From IMG/VR virus record IMGVR_UViG_3300042896_001079, positions 1 to 23,621 of that record: 23,621 nt of DNA; one strand, 5' to 3'. Of this stretch, positions 1 through 8,015 are shown piece by piece. The stretch is from a virus. How positions within the stretch are numbered: the first letter of the stretch is position 1; every line of letters begins with the position of its first letter. The notes under the pieces are model-generated. The model searched no databases. It saw nothing but the letters and a program-made list of their open reading frames with translations, and had not been told where the DNA came from. A program made the translations under genes and the position numbers.

Positions 1-1
1 C

Positions 2-565
2 ATCCCTTCGGCCTTCGGCGCCTCGGCGGCCGATCTCGAATCCGATCTGGTCTATTCGATCTTGACCTCCAACCCGCTGATGGGCGACGGCGTCGCGCTG
101 TTCAACGCAGGCCACGGCAATCTCGGCACGGCCGGGGCGATTTCTGAAACCACTTTGGCCGAGGCCTATCGCCTGTTCGGCAACCAGCGCGGGCTGGAGG
201 CGCGGCAGATTTCGGTCCAACCCCGCTATCTGATCACCCCGCCCGGCAGCCGGTCGGTGGAGGCGCGCAAGAACGTCACCGCCACCACCCCGAATGCCGT
301 CGCAGGCGTGAACGCCTTCGCCGGACGGTTGGAGCCAATCGAAGAGCCCCGCCTGATCCCGGCGGCCGGGGCCGATCCATGGTTCTTGGCCGCCGATCCG
401 AACCGGATCGACACGGTGGAGTACGCCTATCTCGACGGCAGCAACGGCGTTTACACCGAAACCCGCATGGGCTTCGAGGTCGATGGCATGGAGATCAAGG
501 CACGCCACGACTTCGCCTCCAAAGCCATCGACTGGCGCGGGCTCTACCGCAACGCGGGCGTCTGA
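2..565 (+). CDS. Phage major capsid protein, C-terminal part (protease-capsid fusion type), cut by the window edge
   Basis: The reading frame is open from the first bases of the window, so only the last 187 codons of the gene are present. The translation contains LTSNPLMGDGVALFNAGHGN, a stretch typical of the capsid half of phage proteins that fuse a ClpP-like prohead protease to the major capsid subunit. The C-terminal end (YAYLDGSNGVYTETRMGFEV) is also typical of this family. The protein should form the procapsid shell after protease release. The TTG at 62 is only an internal codon, because coding sense continues upstream. The protease half cannot be seen, so the fusion is inferred from the family. 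A DUF2190 gene follows 37 bases later behind an AGGAG site, the usual head-gene order. Confidence 0.88.
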   Translation: MPSAFGASAADLESDLVYSILTSNPLMGDGVALFNAGHGNLGTAGAISETTLAEAYRLFGNQRGLEARQISVQPRYLITPPGSRSVEARKNVTATTPNAVAGVNAFAGRLEPIEEPRLIPAAGADPWFLAADPNRIDTVEYAYLDGSNGVYTETRMGFEVDGMEIKARHDFASKAIDWRGLYRNAGV

Positions 566-602
566 TCCTTCCCATCACCCCTCAAATCTCAGGAGACCTC
601 TG

Positions 603-944
603 ATGAAAAACTTCATCGGCGTGGGCAACCGCGTCACCCTGACCGCTGCGGCGGTCACCACCTCCGGGCAACCGGTGCTCATCGGCTCGCTCTTCGGCAT
701 CGCCGAAAACGCCGCCGCGATCGGCGAGCCACTGGTACTTGTGATGAACGGCATTTACGATCTGACCAAGACCGCCTCGCAAGCCTGGACGGTCGGCCAG
801 CTGATTTATTGGGATGTCGCCACATCGCGGGTGACAAACGTGGTGGCCACCAACAAGCTGGTGGGCGTCGCCGTGCTGGCGGTCGGTGCTGGGGCGGGTG
901 AGATCGTTGGCCGGGTGCGCCTGACCGCGGCCTGCGCCAATTGA
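603..944 (+). CDS. DUF2190 family phage protein, probable head decoration protein
   Basis: The 113-residue product starts MKNFIGVGNRVTLTAA and is rich in Gly, Ala and Val. It has the pattern of the small DUF2190 proteins encoded straight after the major capsid gene, which are thought to decorate or stabilise the head. The ATG at 603 has AGGAG about 8 bases upstream. A longer frame from 483 would run into the capsid gene and was not used. The region around residues 55-75 (YDLTKTASQAWTVGQLIYWD) matches the usual core of the family. The stop overlaps the TTG start of the next gene, so the two are probably translationally coupled. The decoration role is inference; the family match is firm. Confidence 0.8.
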   Translation: MKNFIGVGNRVTLTAAAVTTSGQPVLIGSLFGIAENAAAIGEPLVLVMNGIYDLTKTASQAWTVGQLIYWDVATSRVTNVVATNKLVGVAVLAVGAGAGEIVGRVRLTAACAN

Positions 945-1255
945 CCGCCTTCGATCTGGCAGCGGACTCGCTCTTCGCGGATCAGAACCTTGCCGTTGAT
1001 GCGCTGCTGCGCCTCAGTGGCAGCGGTCCGGCACAACCGATCCGGGTTATCCGGGCGATGCCGGACCAGTTCGCCAGTTTCGGCGAGGGGCGGTTTGTGG
1101 TCGATACCGTGCTGTTGAACATTCGCCTCGCCGACGCCCCGGCGCTGTCGGCGGGCGACACGGTCGAAATCGCGGGGCAGTTGCATGAGGTGCAAGGCAC
1201 CCCAACCCGCGACACCAACCGGTTGGTCTGGCGGGCCGAGGCGCGGGCGTTGTGA
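941..1255 (+). CDS. Phage head-tail joining/attachment protein
   Basis: This 104-residue protein begins at a TTG that overlaps the stop of the DUF2190 gene. Its C-terminal half (ALSAGDTVEIAGQLHEVQGT, then TNRLVWRAEARAL) has the small beta-rich layout of lambda FII-like head-tail attachment proteins, which form a ring between portal complex and tail. Size (about 100 residues) and position between capsid/decoration genes and tail genes fit that role. It ends in a GTGA overlap with the DUF6441 gene. The exact family is not certain: the assignment rests on size, predicted beta-strand pattern and gene order. Confidence 0.6.
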   Translation: MTAFDLAADSLFADQNLAVDALLRLSGSGPAQPIRVIRAMPDQFASFGEGRFVVDTVLLNIRLADAPALSAGDTVEIAGQLHEVQGTPTRDTNRLVWRAEARAL

Positions 1256-1893
1256 AACTTCTTGCCGACATTCAGGGCGATATCCGGGCCATGATGAAGC
1301 AGGAGTTGGAGGCGGCCGAGCGCGCCGTGACTGCCGGGGTTTCGGAGGCCGCCAGCGGATTGCAGACCGCCTGGCGCGGTCAGATCACCGGCGCAGCGCT
1401 GGGCCTAGGCCTCGCCAATTCGATCCGCAAGAAGCTCTACCCAACCAGCGGCGCCTCGATCCGCGCGGCGGCAGTGGTCTATTCCAACGCCTCCAAAGTG
1501 GTCGACGCCTTCGATCGCGGCGCCCTGATCCGCGCGAAGAACGGCTTCTGGCTGGCGATCCCGACCGCAGCCGCTGGCAAGAAAGGGGTCGGCAACAAGC
1601 GGATCACCCCGGGCGGCTGGGAACAGCGCACCGGCCAGCGGCTCCGCTTCATCTATCGGCGCGGGCAGCCCAGCCTGCTGGTGGCGGAAACCCGGCTGAA
1701 TTCCAAGGGCCGGGCAGTTGTGTCAAAATCTAAAACCGGCCGTGGGGTTGCGACCGTGCCGATCTTCATTCTCGTGCCGCAGGTGAAGCTGCCGAAACGG
1801 CTGAGCCTGGACGGTACGGCGCGAGAGGCAGAGGCGCGGCTGCCGGGGCTGATCGTGGCAAATTGGATTTCACGCACAGTAGGCAAAAGATAA
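1252..1893 (+). CDS. DUF6441 family phage protein, tail completion/minor tail type
   Basis: The 213-residue product starts MKLLADIQGDIRAMMKQELE and continues with an alpha-helical N-terminus (AAERAVTAGVSEAASGLQTA), then LANSIRKKLYP and a WLAIPTAAAG segment. This arrangement is characteristic of DUF6441 proteins found between head-joining and tail-terminator genes of alphaproteobacterial siphophages. A role in tail completion, similar to lambda gpZ, is inferred from position only. The GTG start at 1252 overlaps the previous stop by four bases. The gene is rightward like its neighbours, but after it the series is interrupted by a leftward gene whose 3' end lies only 18 bases away, with no clear terminator between them. 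Confidence 0.75.
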   Translation: MKLLADIQGDIRAMMKQELEAAERAVTAGVSEAASGLQTAWRGQITGAALGLGLANSIRKKLYPTSGASIRAAAVVYSNASKVVDAFDRGALIRAKNGFWLAIPTAAAGKKGVGNKRITPGGWEQRTGQRLRFIYRRGQPSLLVAETRLNSKGRAVVSKSKTGRGVATVPIFILVPQVKLPKRLSLDGTAREAEARLPGLIVANWISRTVGKR

Positions 1894-1911
1894 TCGCTTT
1901 CTCTGCGCCTG

Positions 1912-2433
1912 TCAGCCTGCGAATTTCTTTATATAGTTATTCGCAGTCGCGCCTGACGATGAGTCTTTGACTCCCTTCCTACCGCCGATAAGTCGCTCTG
2001 CGATTTTATTTGAAGGGCTGTTAGTCAAGTCAACTACAGCTTCTATGAAATACCCTTCTTTGAATTTTCCTTTGATGCCCGAGTTAAATTCCGCCAAAGA
2101 CTTTTCTGCAATGCTCCGACCCAACCCCCTGCCTCTTTCAAGCTTGTCTACTGCCCAGTCAATCTGCCACACAGGAGCGCTTCCGATAGCCCTATCGACC
2201 AGCACAACACATCGCGCGATCACTTTAGTTCTGTCCGAAGGTGAAAAAATTACATAGCTGATCCGTGGCGTGCCATTCGGGCTATCAGCGTGGACGTAGA
2301 TGTCTTTGTGTATACGCCCTTGCTCCAAGCTTATGCTGCCATTCTTTACTGCGGAAGCAATCTGTACTAAACCCTGCTCAGCCATTTCGGCGCCGGTTTG
2401 TTTCGCAGATTTCTTTTTAAAAATCCCAAACAC
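1912..2433 (-). CDS. GNAT-like acetyltransferase domain protein, prophage moron
   Basis: A leftward gene inside the rightward late operon. The GTG at 2433 is preferred because it gives the natural N-terminus MFGIFKKKSAKQTG and has GAAGGGG about 6 bases upstream; an ATG at 2481 would add 16 residues. The product has 173 residues. Two stretches resemble a GNAT fold: ERGRGLGRSIAEKSLAEF fits motif A (R/QxxGxG/A, the acetyl-CoA pyrophosphate loop), and EAVVDLTNSPSNKIAERLIG fits the following strand plus N..S..lyeklG helix. G+C is visibly lower than in the flanking structural genes, which suggests separate acquisition. Substrate and role are unknown. GNAT membership is inferred by eye and could be wrong. 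Confidence 0.6.
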   Translation of the reverse strand: MFGIFKKKSAKQTGAEMAEQGLVQIASAVKNGSISLEQGRIHKDIYVHADSPNGTPRISYVIFSPSDRTKVIARCVVLVDRAIGSAPVWQIDWAVDKLERGRGLGRSIAEKSLAEFNSGIKGKFKEGYFIEAVVDLTNSPSNKIAERLIGGRKGVKDSSSGATANNYIKKFAG

Positions 2434-2629
2434 ATTGAACCCCTTCAATGAAAAACTGCGGTCTACGCGATCAAGATTCAATCAATTCAAGGAATAACTT
2501 GATCCGAGATGATTCTAGCCGAGCAAGATACTTTTCGTCCTATGCACGCTCGGGGTCAAGGTTTCATGTCTCCCGGACGCAGGGTTCTGCGCGGTGCGTT
2601 ATCCTGCACTCCGATGCCTGAGGTAAGAA

Positions 2630-3052
2630 ATGTCCACCACACGCGAAACCATCCTCACCGCGCTGCACGCGCGGCTGCAGCCGCTTGCAGCCACAGTAAT
2701 GCGGGACGAAGTCCTGCCCGAACGCATCCCGCCCGCGGGACTGATCATCCTGCGCGACGGCCAGCCGGGCGAGCCGGAAGTCACGCTGTCGCCGCTGCGC
2801 TACCACTTCCAGCATCGGGCGGAGTTGGAGGTGATTATCCAAGGCGCGAATGATCGCGCCACGGCTTTCGATACGCTGATCGCGGCGATCGGCACCGCAC
2901 TTGCCAGCGACCGTACCCTTGGCGGGATTTGCGACTGGCTCGAGGCGGAAGCACCGGCCTCAGTCGATTTACCGGTCGAAGGCGCGGTGAGCCTAAAGGC
3001 GGGAGTTATCACCGTGGTGCTGCATTATTCCACTGCAGACCCTCTCGGGTAG
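2630..3052 (+). CDS. Probable phage tail terminator / tail completion protein (gpU-like)
   Basis: The 140-residue product (MSTTRETILTALHARLQPLA...) matches the group of small phage proteins found just before the tail tube gene in alphaproteobacterial siphophages, similar in layout to lambda gpU: an N-terminal helix, a middle strand pair (YHFQHRAELEVIIQG), a helix (AFDTLIAAIGTALASD), and a C-terminal strand (AGVITVVLHYSTADPLG). Such proteins cap the tail tube and connect it to the head. Homologues are sometimes misnamed acyl-CoA transferases. The ATG at 2630 has GAGG about 7 bases upstream. The gene lies between two inserted leftward genes, which supports the view that those are later insertions. 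Confidence 0.65.
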   Translation: MSTTRETILTALHARLQPLAATVMRDEVLPERIPPAGLIILRDGQPGEPEVTLSPLRYHFQHRAELEVIIQGANDRATAFDTLIAAIGTALASDRTLGGICDWLEAEAPASVDLPVEGAVSLKAGVITVVLHYSTADPLG

Positions 3053-3062
3053 CGTCGGAGGA

Positions 3063-3287
3063 TCACGAACGTGCACCACCACGTTTCGGATCGTCGCCCA
3101 GGAGCCAGAGCAGAAGGCACGCAAGTATTGGCGAAAAGATCAAGCTCAGCAAAACCCAGCCGATCACACTGCGACCACGGCTCTCAGCCATCCGGGCGGG
3201 CAGAAGAATATAGAACCAGACGACGAGGTATAGGGCAAACAGTGCAAGGATAATGCCTAGAAATCCGGACGTTGCATCTTCCATCAT
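3063..3287 (-). CDS. Small two-helix membrane protein, prophage moron
   Basis: A leftward frame whose product from the ATG pair at 3287/3284 is 74 residues. It has two hydrophobic segments, about residues 8-27 (FLGIILALFALYLVVWFYIL) and 40-65 (IGWVLLSLIFSPILACLLLWLL), separated by a basic loop ARMAESRGRSV, and a charged tail DDPKRGGARS. The loop-helix pattern RGRS..GW.LLSL.FSP.LA is one I associate with small bacterial and phage membrane proteins of unknown function. GGGTAGGG lies just upstream of the start. The longer 127-residue reading from 3446 would overlap the tail tube gene and is unlikely. The gene occupies almost the whole gap before the tail tube gene. Superinfection exclusion is possible but unproven. 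Confidence 0.6.
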   Translation of the reverse strand: MMEDATSGFLGIILALFALYLVVWFYILLPARMAESRGRSVIGWVLLSLIFSPILACLLLWLLGDDPKRGGARS

Positions 3288-3382
3288 CACCCTACCCGAA
3301 GCTGTCTTCTGCTGAATGCATAGACGCTTAGGACGCTGCACCCAAGACCTAACCAATCCCCGAAAAATAAAAGGAAATCCCG

Positions 3383-4321
3383 ATGGCACGTGCGCAAGGC
3401 GCGCGGGCGCAGATGGCGCTTGCGTTTGAGACGGTTTACGGGACACCGCCGGTGAGCGGCTTCCGACTGATGCCCTTCGCCCGGGCGACGCTCGGCTCGG
3501 AGCAGCCGCTCCTAGAATCCGAACTGCTGGGCTATGGCCGCGATCCCTTGGCCCCGATCAAGGACGCGGTCACGGTCGATGGCGAGGTGGTGATCCCGAT
3601 TGACGTGGAGGCCTTTGGGTTCTGGCTGAAGGCGGCGTTCGGTCAGCCCTCCACCGCTGGCACCACGCCGAAGACCCACACCTTTCAGTCAGGCAACTGG
3701 ACCCTGCCCAGCATGGCCGTTGAGGTCGCCATGCCAGAAGTGCCGCGCTTTGCGATGTATTCCGGCTGCGTGCTGGATCAGCTTTCCTGGCAAATGCAGC
3801 GGTCGGGTCTGTTGACCGCTACCGCCCGCCTCGTTGCGCAAGGCGAGACCATCGCCGCCACGACAGCCGTAGGGACACCCACGGCGCTGGGCCTGCAGCG
3901 CTTCGGCCACTTCAACGGCACGGTAAAGCGCAACGCCACTGTGCTGGGCAATCTGGTCTCGGCCGAGATCACCTATTCCAACAACCTCGACCGGATCGAG
4001 ACCATCCGCGGCGATGGCCGCATCGATGGGGCTGACCCGACCAAGGCCGCGCTGTCCGGTCGCATCGAAGTGCGATTTGCCGACAGCACGCTAGTCACTC
4101 AGGCGATCGACGGCACGCCTTGCGAGCTGGAGTTCAGCTACAGCCTCGGGGCGAACGCGAGTTTCACCTTCACCGCGCACGCCGTCTATCTGCCGATCCC
4201 CCGGATCGAAATCGCCGGGCCGCAGGGCGTGCAGGCCAGCTTTGACTGGCAGGCCGCCAAAGCCACCAGCCCCGCCCGCATGTGCACCGCCGTTCTCGTC
4301 AACACACTCGCAGGATACTGA
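3383..4321 (+). CDS. Phage tail tube (major tail) protein
   Basis: The 312-residue product begins MARAQGARAQMALAFETVYG, the start typical of alphaproteobacterial siphophage tail tube proteins, and continues with TPPVSGFRLMPF, a long beta-rich core and a C-terminal domain rich in Thr and Ala. The protein should polymerise into the tail tube around the tape measure. The ATG at 3383 is preceded by AAAGGAAA. Gene order (terminator before, chaperone with frameshift and tape measure after) fits the assignment. The segment around residues 190-215 (VSAEITYSNNLDRIETIRGD) is typical of tube proteins of this group. Confidence 0.82.
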   Translation: MARAQGARAQMALAFETVYGTPPVSGFRLMPFARATLGSEQPLLESELLGYGRDPLAPIKDAVTVDGEVVIPIDVEAFGFWLKAAFGQPSTAGTTPKTHTFQSGNWTLPSMAVEVAMPEVPRFAMYSGCVLDQLSWQMQRSGLLTATARLVAQGETIAATTAVGTPTALGLQRFGHFNGTVKRNATVLGNLVSAEITYSNNLDRIETIRGDGRIDGADPTKAALSGRIEVRFADSTLVTQAIDGTPCELEFSYSLGANASFTFTAHAVYLPIPRIEIAGPQGVQASFDWQAAKATSPARMCTAVLVNTLAGY

Positions 4322-4323
4322 TC

Positions 4324-4761
4324 ATGATCCGACTGAATCTGACCGCCACCCCGCAGTGGCTTGACCTCGCCCCCGGACTGCGCCTGCTCGTCGGTCCGCT
4401 GACCACCGCCTTGATGGTTTCCGCCAGAGCGGACATTGCCATCGAAAGCCTGCCGGAAACCGCGACAACCGAGGAACTCGCCCTGGCCATGGCGAAAGCC
4501 GTCGCCCGCCGGGCTATTCTGGACTGGGAGGGCGTTGGCGATGAAGATGGAAACGTCGTCGCCGTTACCCCCGAGGGCATCGACGCCCTGCTGGAAATCT
4601 GGCCGGTCTTTGAAGCCTTCCAGACCGGCTATGTCGCAAAGGGCCTGATCCTGGACGCGGAAAAAAACGTCTCCGCGCCCTCGCCGAGTGGTCCTTCGGC
4701 GGGGGTGAACGATATTGCGCCGCCTGCGCGGGCCCGTGCCCGGACTGCCCCGCAAGACTGA
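4324..4761 (+). CDS. Tail assembly chaperone, short (unshifted) product
   Basis: The ATG at 4324, behind AGGA, follows the tail tube stop by two bases and gives a 145-residue protein beginning MIRLNLTATPQWLDLAPGLR. The middle part (ESLPETATTEELALAMAKAV, then DALLEIWPVFEAFQTGYVAK) is helical and acidic, as expected for the G-like chaperone that coats the tape measure during tail assembly. Its last 30 residues (after the AAAAAAAC run) are low-complexity Ser/Pro/Ala/Arg, which suggests that this end is only the default tail of a frame that is partly abandoned at a -1 shift site. An upstream in-frame ATG at 4282 lies inside the tail tube gene and was rejected. Confidence 0.75.
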   Translation: MIRLNLTATPQWLDLAPGLRLLVGPLTTALMVSARADIAIESLPETATTEELALAMAKAVARRAILDWEGVGDEDGNVVAVTPEGIDALLEIWPVFEAFQTGYVAKGLILDAEKNVSAPSPSGPSAGVNDIAPPARARARTAPQD

Positions 4762-4988
4762 ACCGCCCGCACACGCAGGACGGCTGGCAGGTCTGGGATC
4801 TGGTCGGCCGCCTTGGCGGCCAGCTGCGGGTGATCCCGAGCGCTGTGCTCGGCTGGGACATGGGCGCGGCCCTCGCTCTGTCTCAGGCGTTGGGCATCGA
4901 CGCTCTGATCACCGCCGAACTGCTGCCTGAGATCGAGGCGGTGATGGTGCGCAAGCTGAACGAACAAATCGGAGAGAACCATGGCTGA
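4324..4988 (+). CDS. Tail assembly chaperone, -1 frameshift fusion product (DUF1799-like extension)
   Basis: Joining frame 4324-4668 to the -1 frame from 4668 to the stop at 4986-4988 gives about 221 residues. The -1 frame has no ATG, GTG or TTG near its beginning, yet codes an obvious protein: RLRALAEWSFGGGERYCAAC, then DGWQVWDLVGRLGGQLRVIP and ALGIDALITAELLPEIEAVM, ending near KLNEQIGE. This resembles the DUF1799 partner of phage tail chaperones, equivalent to the T part of lambda gpGT. A CxxCxxxCxxC cluster near the fusion point could bind a metal. The extension overlaps the tape measure start by eight bases, so the three products are coupled. Confidence 0.78.
4662..4668 (+). promoter_or_regulatory. 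Programmed -1 ribosomal frameshift slippery heptamer A AAA AAC
   Basis: In the chaperone frame the codons are GAA AAA AAC, so the heptamer A AAA AAC is in the exact phase required for tandem -1 slippage. It sits at the point where the zero frame turns into low-complexity sequence and the -1 frame becomes protein-like. A stimulatory structure downstream was not demonstrated by eye. Confidence 0.8.
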
Positions 4989-7389
4989 GAAAAAGGTCAG
5001 CGTCCGCCTGTCGGCGGTCGGCGGACGGCAGGTGCGCGCCGAGCTGGAAGGCATCGGCGATGCCGGGGCCCGTGGCTTCGGCCGTCTGTCGTCGGAAATG
5101 GAAATGGCAAACACCCGGCTTGTCGGCTTTGCTCGAAAAGCCGGGATCGCATTGGCGGCGGTGACCGCTGCGGCCGCCGCTGCTGGTGTGGCGATGATCC
5201 GATCAGGGTTGGAGACCATCGGCGCACAGGCCGATATGGCCGCCTCGCTCAAAACCACCGTCGAAAGCCTGCAGGTGCTGACATGGGCCGGGGAATTGGC
5301 CGGGGTTTCGATGGGCGAAATCGAACAGGCCACAAAGAAACTGACGACCCGGCTGTCGGAAGCGGCAGCTGGATCAGGATCAGCAGTCGGCGCCTTGCAG
5401 CGGTTGAACCTGACCGCGGCCAAATTGCAAGCCATGCCGCTGGATCAGCGTATCGTCGCCATTCAGGAGGCGCTGGCGCGTTTTGTGCCCGAGGCCGAAC
5501 GCGCCGCCGTCGCCTCCGATCTCTTCGGCGATCGGGCGGCACTGGCCTTTCTGCGCATCGATCCGGCGACCCTGCGCGAAGCGGCGCAGGATATGCGGGA
5601 TTTCGGGGTGGCGGTTAGCGACACGGATGCGGCGCAGATCGAACGCACCGGCGATGCGATCGCAAAGCTTGGCCTGATCTGGCTCGGCCTGACAAACCGC
5701 CTCACGGCTGCCGTCGCCCCGGCCTTGGAGGTAGTGGCCAACGCCCTAGCGGACATGGCGCGCAGCACCGGGCCGATCGGCATCGCGATCACGGCGCTCT
5801 TCGACAACCTCGGGCGGCTAACGACCTACGCCGCCACCTTCGCCGCCCTGATGGCCGGGCGCTGGGTCGCCGGGCTCGCGGCGGCTGCCCTGTCGGTGCG
5901 AGGCCTCGCAACCGGTCTTGTCATCCTGCGCGGGGCACTGATCCGGACCGGCATCGGCGCGCTTATCGTTGGCGCGGGTGAGTTGGTGTTCCAGTTCACG
6001 CAACTGGTCTCCAGCGCAGGCGGCTTTGGCAACGCGATGGGTCTGCTGAAGGACGTCGTGGTCGAGGCCTGGGAACGGATCAAAATGGGCGCCACGGCGG
6101 CGGGCGCTGCCGCCAGTGCGATGTTTTTCGACATCAAGGCTGATGCCGCCAGTGGCATGCAAAGTGCGATCGAGAGCGTGGTGGGCTTCGGCAATACCGC
6201 CGCCAACACCTTCGAGGGCGCATTTGAGGCCATCAAAGCGATCTGGGGCCTGTTGCCCGCCGCTATCGGCGATCTGGCCTTCCAAGCAGCCAACAGCCTG
6301 ATCGAAGGCGTCGAAAGCATGCTGAACGGCGTGGTCGCGCGGATCAACGGCTTCATTGAAGGGGTCAATTCCGGGCTGGAAGCGCTGGGCTCGGAACGCA
6401 GGATCACGCTTCTGGGCGATCTGGACCTTGGCGAGATCGAGAACCGCTTTGCCGGGGCGGCCACGCAAGCAGGAACGGCGGCGAAAGATGCGTTCGACCG
6501 GGCCTTCGAGGACAACCCGCTCGCAGTGCCGGACTTAGGGCTGAACGATATCGCCCGCGAAGCCCTGACCTCGGCCAACACCTACCGCACAGCGGCCAGT
6601 GATCTTGCGACTGGGGCGCTCGCGCCACTTGCCAGCTGGCAGGCGTTGCAGGCTGCGGTCGCCGGTGCAGGCACCGAAGGGGAAGCAGCACTTGAAGATG
6701 CTGCCGATGCTGCCGACTCGTTTGACGAGTCCATAACAGCGGCCGGGCGGGCAGCGGGAGGCGCCGGTGCAGCGGCTGCCGACGGCGCAGAGGCAGCAAA
6801 AACCGGCTGGGCGGCGGCGGTTGCCACACTCGCCGACTATGCCGCCAAGGCGCACGACATCGGCGGTGATATCGGCCAAACTCTGGTGGGAGCGTTCCAG
6901 AGCGCGGAAAATGCCGTGGCCGAATTTGTCAAAACCGGCAAGCTCGACTTCCGCAGCCTTGTCACCTCGATGATCGCCGATCTGGCGAAACTGGCCGCCC
7001 GACGTTTCATACTCGGCCCCATCGCAAATGCCCTGTCGGGCGCGCTGGGCGGCGCAGGCGGTCTCTTTGCCGATATCCTGCATTCCGGCGGCACGGTCGG
7101 TGCAGCGGGATCAGGTCGCATGGTGCCAGCAAAGACCTTCGCCGGGGCACCGCGCATGCATTCCGGCGGTTGGGCCGGGCTGAAACCAGACGAGGTGCCC
7201 GCGATCCTGCAAAGGGGCGAACGGGTTCTGTCGCGCCGGGAAGCTGCCGGTTATGGGCAGGCGCAAGGCACCGCGCCGAATATCTCGGTGACCATCATGT
7301 CCCGCGATGCCGAAAGCTTCCGGCAATCGCGCACGCAGGTGGCGGCCGACATTGCCCGTGCAGTGTCTGCCGGGCGGAGGGGCATGTGA
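4981..7389 (+). CDS. Phage tail tape measure protein
   Basis: The 802-residue product is the longest of the tail-shaft genes and has the tape measure composition: long Ala-rich helical stretches, a hydrophobic N-terminal segment (IALAAVTAAAAAAGVAMI, about residues 56-73), further hydrophobic parts near residues 280-330, and a C-terminal PAILQRGERVLSRREAAGYG segment around residue 740 typical of lambda-like and GTA-like tape measures. It determines tail length and is ejected at infection. The ATG at 4981 follows GGAGAG and overlaps the chaperone extension. The stop shares one base with the next ATG (TGATG). Confidence 0.9.
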   Translation: MAEKKVSVRLSAVGGRQVRAELEGIGDAGARGFGRLSSEMEMANTRLVGFARKAGIALAAVTAAAAAAGVAMIRSGLETIGAQADMAASLKTTVESLQVLTWAGELAGVSMGEIEQATKKLTTRLSEAAAGSGSAVGALQRLNLTAAKLQAMPLDQRIVAIQEALARFVPEAERAAVASDLFGDRAALAFLRIDPATLREAAQDMRDFGVAVSDTDAAQIERTGDAIAKLGLIWLGLTNRLTAAVAPALEVVANALADMARSTGPIGIAITALFDNLGRLTTYAATFAALMAGRWVAGLAAAALSVRGLATGLVILRGALIRTGIGALIVGAGELVFQFTQLVSSAGGFGNAMGLLKDVVVEAWERIKMGATAAGAAASAMFFDIKADAASGMQSAIESVVGFGNTAANTFEGAFEAIKAIWGLLPAAIGDLAFQAANSLIEGVESMLNGVVARINGFIEGVNSGLEALGSERRITLLGDLDLGEIENRFAGAATQAGTAAKDAFDRAFEDNPLAVPDLGLNDIAREALTSANTYRTAASDLATGALAPLASWQALQAAVAGAGTEGEAALEDAADAADSFDESITAAGRAAGGAGAAAADGAEAAKTGWAAAVATLADYAAKAHDIGGDIGQTLVGAFQSAENAVAEFVKTGKLDFRSLVTSMIADLAKLAARRFILGPIANALSGALGGAGGLFADILHSGGTVGAAGSGRMVPAKTFAGAPRMHSGGWAGLKPDEVPAILQRGERVLSRREAAGYGQAQGTAPNISVTIMSRDAESFRQSRTQVAADIARAVSAGRRGM

Positions 7390-8015
7390 TGGCGTTTCAC
7401 GAGGTCAGATTTCCCGACAACATCAGCCGCGGCGCGCGAGGCGGGCCGGAACGGCGCACCCAGATTGTCGAAATGGCGAGCGGCGATGAGGAGCGGAATG
7501 GCTCCTGGGCAGACTCGCGGCGGCGCTATGATGCCTCTTATGGCATTCGCAAAGCCGACGATCTTGCAGCCGTCACAGCGTTTTTTGAGGCGCGGCGTGG
7601 GCGGCTCTACGGGTTTCGGTGGAAAGACTGGGCCGATTACAAGTCCGGCCTGCCGTCCGCCAGCCCCGCTGAGACCGACCAAAGCATCGGCACCGGCACG
7701 GGTGCCGCGACCACATTCCAGCTGGTGAAACGCTACACCAGCGGGGCGCAATCCTGGCCCCGGACAATCACCAAACCCGTGGCCGGAACTATCGCCCTTG
7801 CGCTGAACGGGGTGCCCCAAATCACCGGCTGGACGGTCAATACCACCACCGGCGTCGTGACCTTCGCTGCGGCCCCTGCCCCCGGCATCGCGATCACGGC
7901 CGGTTTCGAATTCGACGTGCCGGTGCGCTTCGACACCGACACGCTGGACGTCACCCTCGATTTCGAGCGGCTGGGCTCGATCACATCCATTCCCTTGATT
8001 GAGGTGCGCCGATGA
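7389..8015 (+). CDS. DUF2460 family distal tail protein (GTA ORFg12-like)
   Basis: The 208-residue product starts MAFHEVRFPDNISRGARGGP, the hallmark N-terminus of DUF2460/TIGR02217 proteins, followed by RRTQIVEMASGDEERNGSWA and a FFEARRGRLYGFRWKDWADY motif. In the Rhodobacter GTA the equivalent protein (g12) is the distal tail hexamer that joins tube and baseplate hub. The C-terminal half is beta-rich and ends FERLGSITSIPLIEVRR. The start overlaps the tape measure stop by one base, and the stop overlaps the next ATG by four bases (ATGA), so translation is coupled. Confidence 0.9.
   Translation: MAFHEVRFPDNISRGARGGPERRTQIVEMASGDEERNGSWADSRRRYDASYGIRKADDLAAVTAFFEARRGRLYGFRWKDWADYKSGLPSASPAETDQSIGTGTGAATTFQLVKRYTSGAQSWPRTITKPVAGTIALALNGVPQITGWTVNTTTGVVTFAAAPAPGIAITAGFEFDVPVRFDTDTLDVTLDFERLGSITSIPLIEVRR

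Noticed and set aside
4715-4930. 71-codon plus-strand frame between chaperone and tape measure
   Set aside because: It is out of frame with the protein-like -1 extension and is Arg/Pro/Gly-rich noise typical of the third frame in G+C-rich genes.
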